Shown: positions 7,723-15,939 of the stretch, piece after piece
Numbering within the stretch: position 1 is the stretch's first letter
Layout of the letters: each line of letters opens with the position of its first letter
Source: Alphaproteobacteria bacterium
GTDB taxonomy: Bacteria > Pseudomonadota > Alphaproteobacteria > Micavibrionales > Micavibrionaceae
Reading direction: 5' to 3'
NCBI GenBank assembly: GCA_030427385.1
Contig: JAUHWR010000001.1
Location: 310,001-374,000 of the forward strand
Length of the DNA: 64,000 nt
The notes under the pieces: generated by a model
Told to the model about the DNA's origin: nothing
What the model saw: the letters and a program-made list of their open reading frames with translations, nothing else
Database searches by the model: none
Program-made: the position numbers and the translations under genes

Positions 7723-8411
7723 GCAATCTGGCGCGCCATAATTATAAAGAGAGCGGTAACGCCTTTGTATATATTTTGATTGCTGTTGTGTTATTCGCGG
7801 CATTATCTTTTGTTTTAATCCGTCAGGAAGATTCAAAAGAGACAGGTGTGTTAACGCCGGACACAGCAAGAATTATTGCGACGCAGATGATTTCCACAGC
7901 GGCAGAAGTTAAAGGTGGGTTGGATCAGATGGTGTTTGCAGGCACGCACCCTTCGGAGTTTGGTTTTGAAAAGCCATCGGCATTTGGCGCCGCGCCGCAC
8001 TATGATAAAGTTTTTCATCCGGATGGCGGGGGAATTTCTTTGCCGTCTTTTCCTGTGAATGCTTTGCCAAGTGTTGCTTTGGCATCGCCGGTATCAGGGT
8101 GGTATTTGGGACGTTTTAATAATGTGGGGTGGACGGATAGTACCAATCATGATGTCATCCTAACCGCCTATGGCATTAATCAGATGGTTTGTCAGGAGAT
8201 TAATAATCTAATTATTGGCACTACGGCTATTCCACAATTAACGGTGACGCCGAAAAGCGCCTTGGTTGATGTTGCAGAGCATAGTGGTTCAAACAATGAT
8301 ATCACTATAGTCACATGTCCGGATGCCAATTGTAAGGAGCAAATGTCACTTTGCGTTCAAGATGCCGGCGGAACAGTATTTGCTTTTTTTAATATAGTGG
8401 AAACGCAATAA
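7719..8411 (+). CDS. Membrane-anchored protein with a pilin-like N-terminus
   Basis: The 230-residue protein begins with a short basic stretch, then ESGNAFVYILIAVVLFAALSFVL, a single hydrophobic helix preceded by a Gly and followed by an exported domain. This resembles prepilin-type or Tad-like anchors. The exported part is unrecognised and includes several cysteines (CQE, CPDANCKE, SLCVQ). The start is TTG at 7719, overlapping the DUF924 stop by four bases. A pilin role is inferred only from the N-terminal pattern. Confidence 0.5.
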   Translation: MSNLARHNYKESGNAFVYILIAVVLFAALSFVLIRQEDSKETGVLTPDTARIIATQMISTAAEVKGGLDQMVFAGTHPSEFGFEKPSAFGAAPHYDKVFHPDGGGISLPSFPVNALPSVALASPVSGWYLGRFNNVGWTDSTNHDVILTAYGINQMVCQEINNLIIGTTAIPQLTVTPKSALVDVAEHSGSNNDITIVTCPDANCKEQMSLCVQDAGGTVFAFFNIVETQ

Positions 8412-9011
8412 TCAAATCACGCTTTTGGTGATAAATTCAATCTCATCCATGCCTATTCTTTTATGCGCGCTGCATAGGAGCGGTTCGGGGAATGCTGCGG
8501 GATGTTTTTTCAGCGTTTCTTTTACGTCTTCCAGCGTTGTATCGTAATCCGCCTTTTTAATTTCGTCACATTTGGTTAGGAGTATACGATAGGGGACGGC
8601 CGTTTCATCCATCATTTTCATCATATCAATATCGCTGTCTTTTAAGCCATGGCGTGAATCGACGAGCAGGAAAACGCATTTGAGTGTAACGCGCCCACGT
8701 AGATAGGTGCGGATTAGTTTTGACCAATCTTCGCGCATTTTTTTCGATACTTTGGCATAGCCATATCCCGGCATATCAACCAGTAAAAAAGCATCATTAA
8801 TTTTGAAGAAATTGAGTTGCTGGGTACGTCCGGGGGTGTGGGATGTCCGCGCCAGTGCCTTTCTTTTGGTCATGGCATTAATTAATGATGATTTGCCAAC
8901 ATTTGAGCGCCCGGCGAATGCGATCTCGGATAAGGATGCGGGCGGGAGGCGGTCAAGAGTTTGCACCGCCGCAACAAAAGTACATTCACCACTAAATAGA
9001 GAAGATGCCAT
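8412..9011 (-). CDS. engB: Ribosome biogenesis GTPase EngB (YihA/YsxC)
   Basis: EngB is a GTPase needed for large-subunit ribosome assembly. G1 is GRSNVGKSSLINA, G3 is DMPGYGYAKVSKK, G4 is LTKCDE, and G2 threonines lie at TSHTPGRTQ. At 199 residues it has the usual length. It starts directly after the yidC stop, which continues the rpmH-rnpA-yidD-yidC transcription unit. Confidence 0.95.
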   Translation of the reverse strand: MASSLFSGECTFVAAVQTLDRLPPASLSEIAFAGRSNVGKSSLINAMTKRKALARTSHTPGRTQQLNFFKINDAFLLVDMPGYGYAKVSKKMREDWSKLIRTYLRGRVTLKCVFLLVDSRHGLKDSDIDMMKMMDETAVPYRILLTKCDEIKKADYDTTLEDVKETLKKHPAAFPEPLLCSAHKRIGMDEIEFITKSVI

Positions 9012-10922
9012 TTATTTTTTCTTCTTCTTTTTCTTAGGTTTTGGCGCGCTGATTTCTTTGGGCTCGTCTTCGGGTAAAATATTCTTTTCGTCAATGATGT
9101 CTTTTCCTGTCTTTAAATTAGCCATATCATCAGAGAAACCAAGCTTTTTAGCGTCGGGCATATTTTGTTGCACTTCGCGTCCGAACCATCCCTGGAAGAA
9201 TTTTACGTCCACGCCCATCATGCGCATGATCGTATATTGCTGCAGGGCGGAGAGCATATTGCTGAATGTCCAATAGATGATTAAGCCCGCAGCAAAACCA
9301 GACATAATAAAGCCCATGAAGTAAGGCATGAAACGGAACATGTCGCGGATCACCGGATCGGTCGGGGGTGGGTTCATCGATTTTTGGATCAGAAGTGTAA
9401 TCACCATAATACAAGGCCACGCGCCAATCATTAGGAATTGCGGTACATCATAAGGTAATAAACCGAATAAGTTGAACAAGCTGGTCGGGTCGGGCTCAGA
9501 AAGGTCATTAATCCAGAAAAATCCGGGAGCATGACGCATTTCAATCGCAATGTTCAATACCTTAAATAGCGAGAAAAAGATTGGGATCTGGATGAGCATC
9601 GGTAAGCAGCCGGCAGCCGGATTGACTTTTTCTTTCTTATAAAGATCCATCAAGGCACGCTGTAATCCCGTCTTATCATCTTTATACGTTTCTTTTAGCT
9701 CCATGATACGTGGGGAAATAATCCGCAATTTCGCAAAGGAACGGTAGGACGTATTTGCAAGGGGGAAAATCGCAATGCGAAGTATTAACGCAAATAGCAA
9801 CATTGTGACCGCAAAATAACCAACCACCCCATTGATCATGACCAATACTTTGAAAAATGGCTTTGTCAGGAACCAAAACCAGCCAAAATCAATGGCAGAG
9901 TCCAGATTGTTGATATTCAGGCTCTTGCTATAATCCTGAAGTGTTTTGAATTCTTTGGCGCCTGCAAATAATGTTGTGGTATATTCTGTCGTTCCGCCGG
10001 CGGGAATGGTGCGCGCAGCGCCCATCACGTCAACCTGATAGATGCCCTTATCGGCTTTGGGATCTTTGGGGGTTACATAGGCATAACGGAATGTTTTTTC
10101 TGTTTCTTGCTCCGGTAAAATTGCCGCCAGCCAATATTGCTCGGTAAATCCGATCCATCCCGTTGTAGAATCTATTTTTTCAATTGGGGTTTCCGGCATG
10201 TCTGAATAATGGCGTTCTTGCAATTTTCCATTAATGAATCCAATAGGGCCTTCGTGAATAATCCAGCGATTAATCAATTTATTCGGCAAGCCATGCTCGG
10301 TAATTAACGAGTAGGGGAATAATGTTACATTTTGTGATGATTGATTAATGATGCGCTGGGTTACTCTCAAAAGAAAATTACCTGTTCCGACAATATCGCG
10401 CTCAAAGACCAAGCCGTTCGGGCTTTGCCATACCAAGGTTAACATATCTTTTGTCTTTGATTTTACGCGCCATATGCTATCGCCATTGGGTAGATCGGCA
10501 TTTATATTATTGCTGGCAAGCCAGCCAAATTCGGCATAGCGAGGAAATTCAGCTTTCTCAGGCGACATGACCGAAACAGGATCGGTTTTTTCCAGTGTTT
10601 CATAGTAATTTTTTAGCGTGATATCATCCAGAACCGCGCCCTTTAGATTAATTGAGCCATGTAGGCTCTCACTCTCGAATGTTGCGCGGCTGGATTTTGT
10701 GACGACCTCCTGACGCGGATAAAATTCCGGCTCACGAAAGTTTGCGGCGCGCTCGGCTTTAATTTGTACCGTCTGATTATGATACTGATCCACTTTTTGC
10801 ATGTGTGGTTGCAAAACGAAATAATCAAATAACAAATAGACGATCCCGAAGCAGATGGCGAAAATGAGCAGATTCTTCTGGTCTGCAGGGTGGATTTTAT
10901 TCTTTTGGTGAGGCGCAGGCAT
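9012..10922 (-). CDS. yidC: Membrane protein insertase YidC
   Basis: YidC inserts and folds inner-membrane proteins, alone or with SecYEG. The 636-residue protein has an N-terminal membrane anchor (about 19-38), a large periplasmic beta domain (about 55-365), then the conserved five-helix core with the KLRIISPRIMELKETYKDDKT coiled region and NPAAGCLPMLIQIPIFFSLF motif. It ends in a lysine-rich tail (KPKKKKKKK), common in alphaproteobacteria and thought to contact ribosomes. Its start overlaps the yidD stop by one base. Confidence 0.96.
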   Translation of the reverse strand: MPAPHQKNKIHPADQKNLLIFAICFGIVYLLFDYFVLQPHMQKVDQYHNQTVQIKAERAANFREPEFYPRQEVVTKSSRATFESESLHGSINLKGAVLDDITLKNYYETLEKTDPVSVMSPEKAEFPRYAEFGWLASNNINADLPNGDSIWRVKSKTKDMLTLVWQSPNGLVFERDIVGTGNFLLRVTQRIINQSSQNVTLFPYSLITEHGLPNKLINRWIIHEGPIGFINGKLQERHYSDMPETPIEKIDSTTGWIGFTEQYWLAAILPEQETEKTFRYAYVTPKDPKADKGIYQVDVMGAARTIPAGGTTEYTTTLFAGAKEFKTLQDYSKSLNINNLDSAIDFGWFWFLTKPFFKVLVMINGVVGYFAVTMLLFALILRIAIFPLANTSYRSFAKLRIISPRIMELKETYKDDKTGLQRALMDLYKKEKVNPAAGCLPMLIQIPIFFSLFKVLNIAIEMRHAPGFFWINDLSEPDPTSLFNLFGLLPYDVPQFLMIGAWPCIMVITLLIQKSMNPPPTDPVIRDMFRFMPYFMGFIMSGFAAGLIIYWTFSNMLSALQQYTIMRMMGVDVKFFQGWFGREVQQNMPDAKKLGFSDDMANLKTGKDIIDEKNILPEDEPKEISAPKPKKKKKKK

Positions 10923-11227
10923 TATTTCTTATGTTCTTTATATTGATCTGAGGAGTGTTTATACCCCAACATGTCCTTCCACGCAAACCGTTCTGGCACA
11001 GGATCTTCAAACTCTTTCTTGCTCCATGGGTTGCAACTTAAAATCCGCCTTATTCCAAGATAAACTCCTTTTAATATCCCATGTTTTTGGATGGAGTCTT
11101 CGGTGTAGTGTGAGCATGTCGGAAAGTAGCGGCAATGATGCCCTATAAAGGGTGATAAGAGCATCTGATATAACTTTATAGGAAAGACAACTATTTTTTT
11201 CATGATGTATTTTGTCTTATTAATCAT
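10922..11227 (-). CDS. yidD: Membrane protein insertion efficiency factor YidD
   Basis: The short membrane-associated protein assists YidC-dependent insertion. The family motif is intact: FPIKLYQMLLSPFIGHHCRYFPTCSHYTEDSI, with GIRRILSCNPWSK following. The first ATG overlaps the rnpA stop (ATGA), supporting coupling, although the family N-terminus would fit a start eight codons later (MKKIVVFP). Confidence 0.93.
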   Translation of the reverse strand: MINKTKYIMKKIVVFPIKLYQMLLSPFIGHHCRYFPTCSHYTEDSIQKHGILKGVYLGIRRILSCNPWSKKEFEDPVPERFAWKDMLGYKHSSDQYKEHKK

Positions 11228-11604
11228 TGCTGGGGGGGGTCATCTTTCCTCAAGTTCATTTTTTTCAAGCACCATGTCAGATCGTTGGTTAAATCTTTGT
11301 AAGGGCGCTCTAATGTGGCGGCTTTACCGATTAAGACGTAATCATAGCCGTCTTTGGCGGCGCTTGGAAGTATATCATAGGCAAGGCTACGCATGCGGCG
11401 GCGGATGCGGTTGCGTTTGACCGCTTGTTTATAAACTTTTTTGGTAATGGTGAGGCCAAAACGGGATTGTTTACTATTATTTGGCACAGCCTGCAGGATA
11501 AATCCGGTAGATACCCAGTATTTCCCTTCCTTTGCCGCACGCAAAAATTCAGGCCGCTTTTGCAAGCGGCCTATCATGGTCATTTTTTCACGAGTAGTGT
11601 GCAT
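11224..11604 (-). CDS. rnpA: Ribonuclease P protein component
   Basis: RnpA is the protein subunit of RNase P, which trims tRNA 5' leaders. The central signature KRNRIRRRMRSLAYDIL is clear, and RFGLTITKKVYKQAV precedes it. The length of 126 residues is normal. In most bacteria rnpA directly follows rpmH. Here a 624-base DotI/IcmL-like gene lies between them, 15 bases upstream of the rnpA ATG. Confidence 0.93.
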   Translation of the reverse strand: MHTTREKMTMIGRLQKRPEFLRAAKEGKYWVSTGFILQAVPNNSKQSRFGLTITKKVYKQAVKRNRIRRRMRSLAYDILPSAAKDGYDYVLIGKAATLERPYKDLTNDLTWCLKKMNLRKDDPPQQ

Positions 11605-11619
11605 TTAGGGAATATATTA

Positions 11620-12243
11620 TTATTTATTTGCACGAATAGCTAGCCATTGTGTAATACCTATGCCATCAGGGTTGTTGATCTCATTGGATCTTTCGATAAT
11701 TAAAGTAACAATTAAGTGGTCTGTTCTTTGTTTTTCGCCCATGATATACGTTAGGTTAATTGGTAATTCGATGCGCCAAAAATATGTTTCAGAATGAGTA
11801 TTATAAGGCACTCCATCCCAATAATGCCATAAAAACCAAAAAAAGCTGAAGGGGTTATCAGTTGAGGGCTTAGTAGTTGTTTCCCCTATTCCTTTTTCAA
11901 TAATGACAGGAGACGCGCTGATGGAAGTGGTAAGTAGCTGTTTTCTCTCTTTTATATATTCAATAATCCTCGCGGAGTTAAGGGCTTCCATGAATTTTGT
12001 AAAGCCCTCATATGTGAAGTATTGAGCGCTATGATTTAATCTTTCATTATAATTTGAAAAGTCGAAAGTAAGGGTATCTGTAACGGCCTTTTCAACCCAT
12101 TTCATTAGGGCATCATCCGTAAGAACGGGGTCTGTTAATGAAGTGTTTTGTTGTGAAATGTCTTTAGCCGAAGAAGGCTCTTCGGCTAATACGCAAAAAT
12201 TTGGAATAATAATGAATACAAAGATGAGAAAGTTAATTCTCAT
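11620..12243 (-). CDS. DotI/IcmL-like protein, inserted between rpmH and rnpA
   Basis: This 207-residue protein matches the DotI/IcmL family of type IVB secretion and conjugation systems. Family features seen are MKWVEKAVTDTLTFDFSNY, an aromatic motif YFTYEGFTKFMEAL, a W-x-IELPINLTY strand, and the closing GIGITQWLAI. Residues 1-20 form a signal-peptide or membrane-anchor segment followed by AEEPSS, so the domain is periplasmic. In Dot/Icm systems DotI is an inner-membrane component. The gene starts four bases after the rpmH stop and looks AT-richer than its neighbours by eye. The remaining Dot/Icm-like genes of this window lie 35 kb away. Confidence 0.78.
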   Translation of the reverse strand: MRINFLIFVFIIIPNFCVLAEEPSSAKDISQQNTSLTDPVLTDDALMKWVEKAVTDTLTFDFSNYNERLNHSAQYFTYEGFTKFMEALNSARIIEYIKERKQLLTTSISASPVIIEKGIGETTTKPSTDNPFSFFWFLWHYWDGVPYNTHSETYFWRIELPINLTYIMGEKQRTDHLIVTLIIERSNEINNPDGIGITQWLAIRANK

Positions 12244-12247
12244 TTAT

Positions 12248-12382
12248 TTAAGCACTCAGGCGCTTGCGTCCTTTATCACGACGACGGGCAAGTACGGCGC
12301 GGCCATTCTTTGTTGCCATGCGTGAACGAAAACCGTGACGACGGGCGCGAACTAGATTACTAGGTTGAAACGTGCGTTTCAT
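12248..12382 (-). CDS. rpmH: Ribosomal protein bL34
   Basis: The 44-residue frame reads [18 protein letters not shown] and ends GRKRLSA, a full-length L34 of the large ribosomal subunit. It is very basic, as expected. The ribosome site GGAGAAAAAAT lies just before the ATG. The upstream 133 bases are divergent with the gene at 12516 and should hold the promoter of the rpmH-to-engB unit. Confidence 0.97.
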   Translation of the reverse strand: MKRTFQPSNLVRARRHGFRSRMATKNGRAVLARRRDKGRKRLSA

Positions 12383-12515
12383 ATTTTTTCTCCAATTTGA
12401 ATTCTGAACCTCTTTTAAAGGATTTTTATGCTTCGTGTCAAGAACATGCTTGCGATTTATTTAGATAGGATTTAATGTCTTTAAAAATGGTCACAAAAAA
12501 TACAGGATTATATAG

Positions 12516-13133
12516 ATGTATCAAGATGATAAATGGAATGCAGTAGAGGGCGAAGAAAAAGTTGGTTTCCTGGAACAGGTTAACCCAATCGGCGGAAAAT
12601 ATAAGGTTTCACCGCAAACATCACAGGTTCATTGGCGTAATTTGCCATTTTATAATGGTCTGGCGATGATCCGAATTACGGATTCTTTATGGCCGAATAA
12701 GAAATTAAAAATATTTTATGTGACTGAGCAAGGTAATTTATACCGTTTGAACGGAACATCTCCGCCGATCCATGATGTGAATAATAAGGGCTTTGTGAAC
12801 GTGACCGAAGAAAACGTTCTGGAATATCTGCGCTTCTTCTGTTTCTTTGTCCGCGGCGAAGAAGGCCCGTTCTTGATCTCCGAAGATGTGAATGATCCGC
12901 TTCTGCCACAAATGGATGAAGCAACCAAAAACGCATTTGCCAATGTTTTACGCCCTGCTTCCTATGAAGGAAAAGATGAAAAGGGTAATTTCCGCTGTGA
13001 TGCTGTGGTGTTTTATTCCAATGCTTTATTCCTTGCGAATTTTTCCGTTCAGCCATCAGGCATGATCGAAATGTTGGATGATGAGCCGATTTTGCAAGAT
13101 CTGCCCATTCGCGTCGATCAGCCGGTTGATTAA
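12516..13133 (+). CDS. Conserved hypothetical protein
   Basis: The 205-residue soluble protein is acidic and rich in aromatic residues. It contains KIFYVTEQGNLYRLNGTSPPIHD and VLEYLRFFCFFVRGEEGPF. I see no catalytic motif, signal peptide or membrane span, and I could not assign a family. It sits five bases upstream of murI, so the two are probably cotranscribed. Confidence 0.65.
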   Translation: MYQDDKWNAVEGEEKVGFLEQVNPIGGKYKVSPQTSQVHWRNLPFYNGLAMIRITDSLWPNKKLKIFYVTEQGNLYRLNGTSPPIHDVNNKGFVNVTEENVLEYLRFFCFFVRGEEGPFLISEDVNDPLLPQMDEATKNAFANVLRPASYEGKDEKGNFRCDAVVFYSNALFLANFSVQPSGMIEMLDDEPILQDLPIRVDQPVD

Positions 13134-13138
13134 CACAT

Positions 13139-13945
13139 ATGCGTTTAGGGATTTTTGATTCTGGTATGGGCGGTCTGTTGATCGCCCGTTCTGTTTTGGA
13201 GCAGATCCCCAACATTAATATGACATATCTGGGGGATACGCTACATGTTCCCTATGGCGCGCGCAGTACGGAGGCGATTTATCATTATACGGAATGCGCG
13301 ATTGATTTTTTATTTTCAGAGCAAGATTGTGAGTTAATCGTGATTGCCTGTAATACGGCAAGCGCGGCGGCGTTGCGTAAAATTCAACAGGATTATTTGC
13401 CAAAAAAATATCCGAACCGCCGCGTTTTGGGCGTGGTTGTCCCCACCTTGGAAGCTGCGGCCGCCGCGCAAATAAAAAAAATTGGGTTGATCGCAACCAA
13501 ATATACGCTTGCCTCCGGTATATATCAGGATGAGCTGTTTAAAATTGACCCGCGCATTGAGTTGGTTACAAATGCCGCGCCGTTATTGGTGCCCTTAATT
13601 GAAAATAACGGGGAACCATGGCTATATGATATTTTACAAACATATATTGAGCCGCTTCGCCGGCAGAATATAGATGGTTTGATTTTGGGATGTACGCATT
13701 ATTCATATGTACGGGATTTGGCGCAAAATATTCTGGGGCCAAATATTCCGATTTTGGCGCAGACAGAGATCATTCCCGCCAAATTAGACTTATATCTTAA
13801 ACGTCATCCGGAAATTGCGGATCGCATTTCAAGAGACGGGAATCGGCGTTTTTTCCTGACGGAAGTGACGGATTCTTATGCCCAAATGTCGGAGCGGATT
13901 TATGGGCAAGCTATAGACTTCCAAAAAGCAGACATAAAAACCTGA
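13139..13945 (+). CDS. murI: Glutamate racemase
   Basis: MurI converts L- to D-glutamate for peptidoglycan. The family motifs are present: IFDSGMGGLLIARSV at the N-terminus, IACNTASAAAL with the first catalytic cysteine, and LILGCTHYSYV with the second. The length of 268 residues is normal. It follows the unknown gene at 12516 after five bases. Confidence 0.93.
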   Translation: MRLGIFDSGMGGLLIARSVLEQIPNINMTYLGDTLHVPYGARSTEAIYHYTECAIDFLFSEQDCELIVIACNTASAAALRKIQQDYLPKKYPNRRVLGVVVPTLEAAAAAQIKKIGLIATKYTLASGIYQDELFKIDPRIELVTNAAPLLVPLIENNGEPWLYDILQTYIEPLRRQNIDGLILGCTHYSYVRDLAQNILGPNIPILAQTEIIPAKLDLYLKRHPEIADRISRDGNRRFFLTEVTDSYAQMSERIYGQAIDFQKADIKT

Positions 13946-14210
13946 GTTTTTGCGTTGCAAAAAAAATAAAATCATGGTTTTATAATAATTATGACATTTT
14001 GTTATCAACCGTTTATGAAATCGCTGAACTCTGGAATTGAAACACTCAATTCCGGCAAAATGATTGTTATGTGCGGTTGGTAAGGAAATTTAATTTTAAC
14101 CTGTCAGCCAAATTCACAAAGCGGCTGATAGCAAAATTCCCTCCTTTTTTTCAGAATTTTTCTTTTAGCCACAAGAGTCTTTGTGTTGGCTTAATATATG
14201 AGGAAAGGAC
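13946..14210 (+). other. Structured 265-base intergenic region with three hairpins
   Basis: Three inverted repeats lie in a row. At 14031-14055 a 10-bp stem (one G-U pair) has an AACAC loop. At 14104-14128 TCAGCC pairs with GGCTGA. At 14167-14191 AGCC-ACAA pairs imperfectly with TTGT-GGCT. No convincing reading frame is present. It could be a small RNA gene or a structured leader for the GNAT gene at 14211. The first bases after murI (TTTTTGC/GCAAAAA) may be a weak terminator. Confidence 0.35.
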
Positions 14211-14738
14211 ATGGATATATCCATTAGACAGGCAGCGCCGGAAGATGCCGCCGCCATAGCGGAAATGCATATTGCGTCATGGCATGCAGCATATACCGGC
14301 ATTGTATCGCAAGCATGGTTGGATAGCCGCAATTTAGATGAATCTTCTGAGCGTTGGAAAAATAATCTGAGCGGCCCAGCAGATCAAAAACAGATAACTT
14401 TTTTAGCATTTAAAGGCGATTTTCTTGTGGGGTTTGCAACTGCGGGGCAATCGCGCTCGGAAGCTTATTCCGATTATGCGGAATTATGGGCGATATATGT
14501 ACGGCCGCAATATTTCGGCAAAGGCGTGGGGCGCGTTTTATTTAATCGTTGTGCCGCCTACGTACAAGAGATCGACTACAAAAATATGTTCGTGAATGTT
14601 TTATTCGATAATGATCTCGCGCGAAAATTTTATGAACGCATCGGCGCGAGTGTGATCGAAGGAAGCAACGGTACGGTCGAATTAGGCGATCAAAAATATA
14701 ACGATATTAAATACGAATGGAAGGAATTAGGAAGATGA
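14211..14738 (+). CDS. GNAT-family N-acetyltransferase
   Basis: The 175-residue GNAT enzyme begins ISIRQAAPEDAAAIAEMHIASW. It carries the acetyl-CoA loop YVRPQYFGKGVGRVLFN and the final NDLARKFYERIGASVIEG. GAGGAAAGGAC precedes the ATG. It is the first of four genes that overlap by four bases each (ATGA), so the cassette is an operon. The acceptor substrate is unknown. Confidence 0.87.
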   Translation: MDISIRQAAPEDAAAIAEMHIASWHAAYTGIVSQAWLDSRNLDESSERWKNNLSGPADQKQITFLAFKGDFLVGFATAGQSRSEAYSDYAELWAIYVRPQYFGKGVGRVLFNRCAAYVQEIDYKNMFVNVLFDNDLARKFYERIGASVIEGSNGTVELGDQKYNDIKYEWKELGR

Positions 14739-15361
14739 CAAAAATTTACAATATTGATCCGGTGTTGGTGGATGTGCCAATGCCGATTATGACACCGCGT
14801 TTAATGTTGCGTCCGCCGCAGGCGGGGGATGGTGCGGCTTGTTTTGAAGCAAAAGAGGCAAGCTGGCCGGAGTTAACGAAATGGATGGAATGGGCGGAGA
14901 AGCCAGAAGAGCATTCAATTGAAAAGGATGAGATTAAGTGTCGCCAAAAACAGGCGGCTTATTTGTTGCGTGAAGACCTTATGCTTTTTGCGTTTAGTAA
15001 GGAAAGCGGTCGTTTTATTGCTTCAACAGGGCTTCATGGGCCAAATTGGAAAATGCGCATTTTTGAAATCGGTTACTGGGTGCGTTCCGATGAAACAGGA
15101 AAAGGATACGCAACAGAAATCACGAATGCTTTGGTGCAGTACGCCTTCAAAGCCTTACATGCAAATGTTGTGACAATAGGGCATGCCAAAGAAAACGAAG
15201 CGAGTAAAAAGATTATTACAAAGCTTAAATTTAATCACCATGCGAATCGAAACTTTGGACATATTCTTCCCGGAGGCATTATTTCTTCGGATAGTATTTA
15301 CATTCGCGAGAACTTAAATAGCTTACCCGATTTGGATGTCCAGTGGGGGAATGAAATATGA
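14735..15361 (+). CDS. RimJ/RimL-type N-acetyltransferase
   Basis: This is a GNAT of the ribosomal-protein acetyltransferase branch: TPRLMLRPPQAGDGAACFEAK at the start and IGYWVRSDETGKGYATEITNALVQYAF with the acetyl-CoA loop. The ATG at 14735 overlaps the previous stop. It shares its layout and its ending (LPDLDVQW) with the next gene, so the two are tandem duplicates. Substrate is unknown. Confidence 0.87.
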   Translation: MTKIYNIDPVLVDVPMPIMTPRLMLRPPQAGDGAACFEAKEASWPELTKWMEWAEKPEEHSIEKDEIKCRQKQAAYLLREDLMLFAFSKESGRFIASTGLHGPNWKMRIFEIGYWVRSDETGKGYATEITNALVQYAFKALHANVVTIGHAKENEASKKIITKLKFNHHANRNFGHILPGGIISSDSIYIRENLNSLPDLDVQWGNEI

Positions 15362-15939
15362 AAGATATTCTTATTAAAACGCCCCGACTTGTTTTGCGTC
15401 CCCCGACATTAGAGGATGCCAAAGACATTACGCGCGCCAAGCAAGAGGTTTGGGACCAGCTTCAGTTATGGATGAATTTTGCCTATGATGGTGAAGAAAC
15501 GCATGAGGCTACGCTTAAATATCTGGATATTACGTTTTCTGATTTAAAGAACGGATATCCGCATTTATTGGCACGGCATCGCAAAACAGGTGAATTTGTT
15601 TGCTTAACAGGGGCCACCAATTGTCCAGATATAGATGGTGGCTTTGCAACAGGGTATTGGGTTTCCAAAGCTTACTTGGGTCAAGGTTATGCCACCGAAG
15701 CCACAAATGCGGCTATTCGGTATGCATTTAATGCGTTACATGCGCGGGAAATGCATATTTCCTACTTTGATGATAATGAAAAAAGTAAACGCATCATTGA
15801 AAAGCTTGGGTTTGAATTCCTAAAAACTGATCAAGGGGCGCATGCACGATGCCTTGATGGGAAGCCCATGGATGAGCATAATTACGTGATGCGTGACCCA
15901 TCTGTCTTACCCGATCTGGATGTCAGGTGGGAGCCATGA
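15358..15939 (+). CDS. RimJ/RimL-type N-acetyltransferase, tandem paralogue
   Basis: The 193-residue GNAT has TPRLVLRPPTLEDAKDI, ATGYWVSKAYLGQGYATEATNAAIRYAF and ends LPDLDVRWEP. It is clearly a divergent copy of the preceding gene and overlaps it by four bases. It in turn overlaps the MFS gene by four bases. RimJ/RimL relatives act on ribosomal proteins, but many acetylate small molecules or antibiotics. Confidence 0.87.
   Translation: MKDILIKTPRLVLRPPTLEDAKDITRAKQEVWDQLQLWMNFAYDGEETHEATLKYLDITFSDLKNGYPHLLARHRKTGEFVCLTGATNCPDIDGGFATGYWVSKAYLGQGYATEATNAAIRYAFNALHAREMHISYFDDNEKSKRIIEKLGFEFLKTDQGAHARCLDGKPMDEHNYVMRDPSVLPDLDVRWEP

Noticed and set aside
15571-15585. Sigma-54-like TGGCAC match in the third GNAT
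   Set aside because: It lies inside coding sequence, and the second half reads CGCA instead of TTGC.
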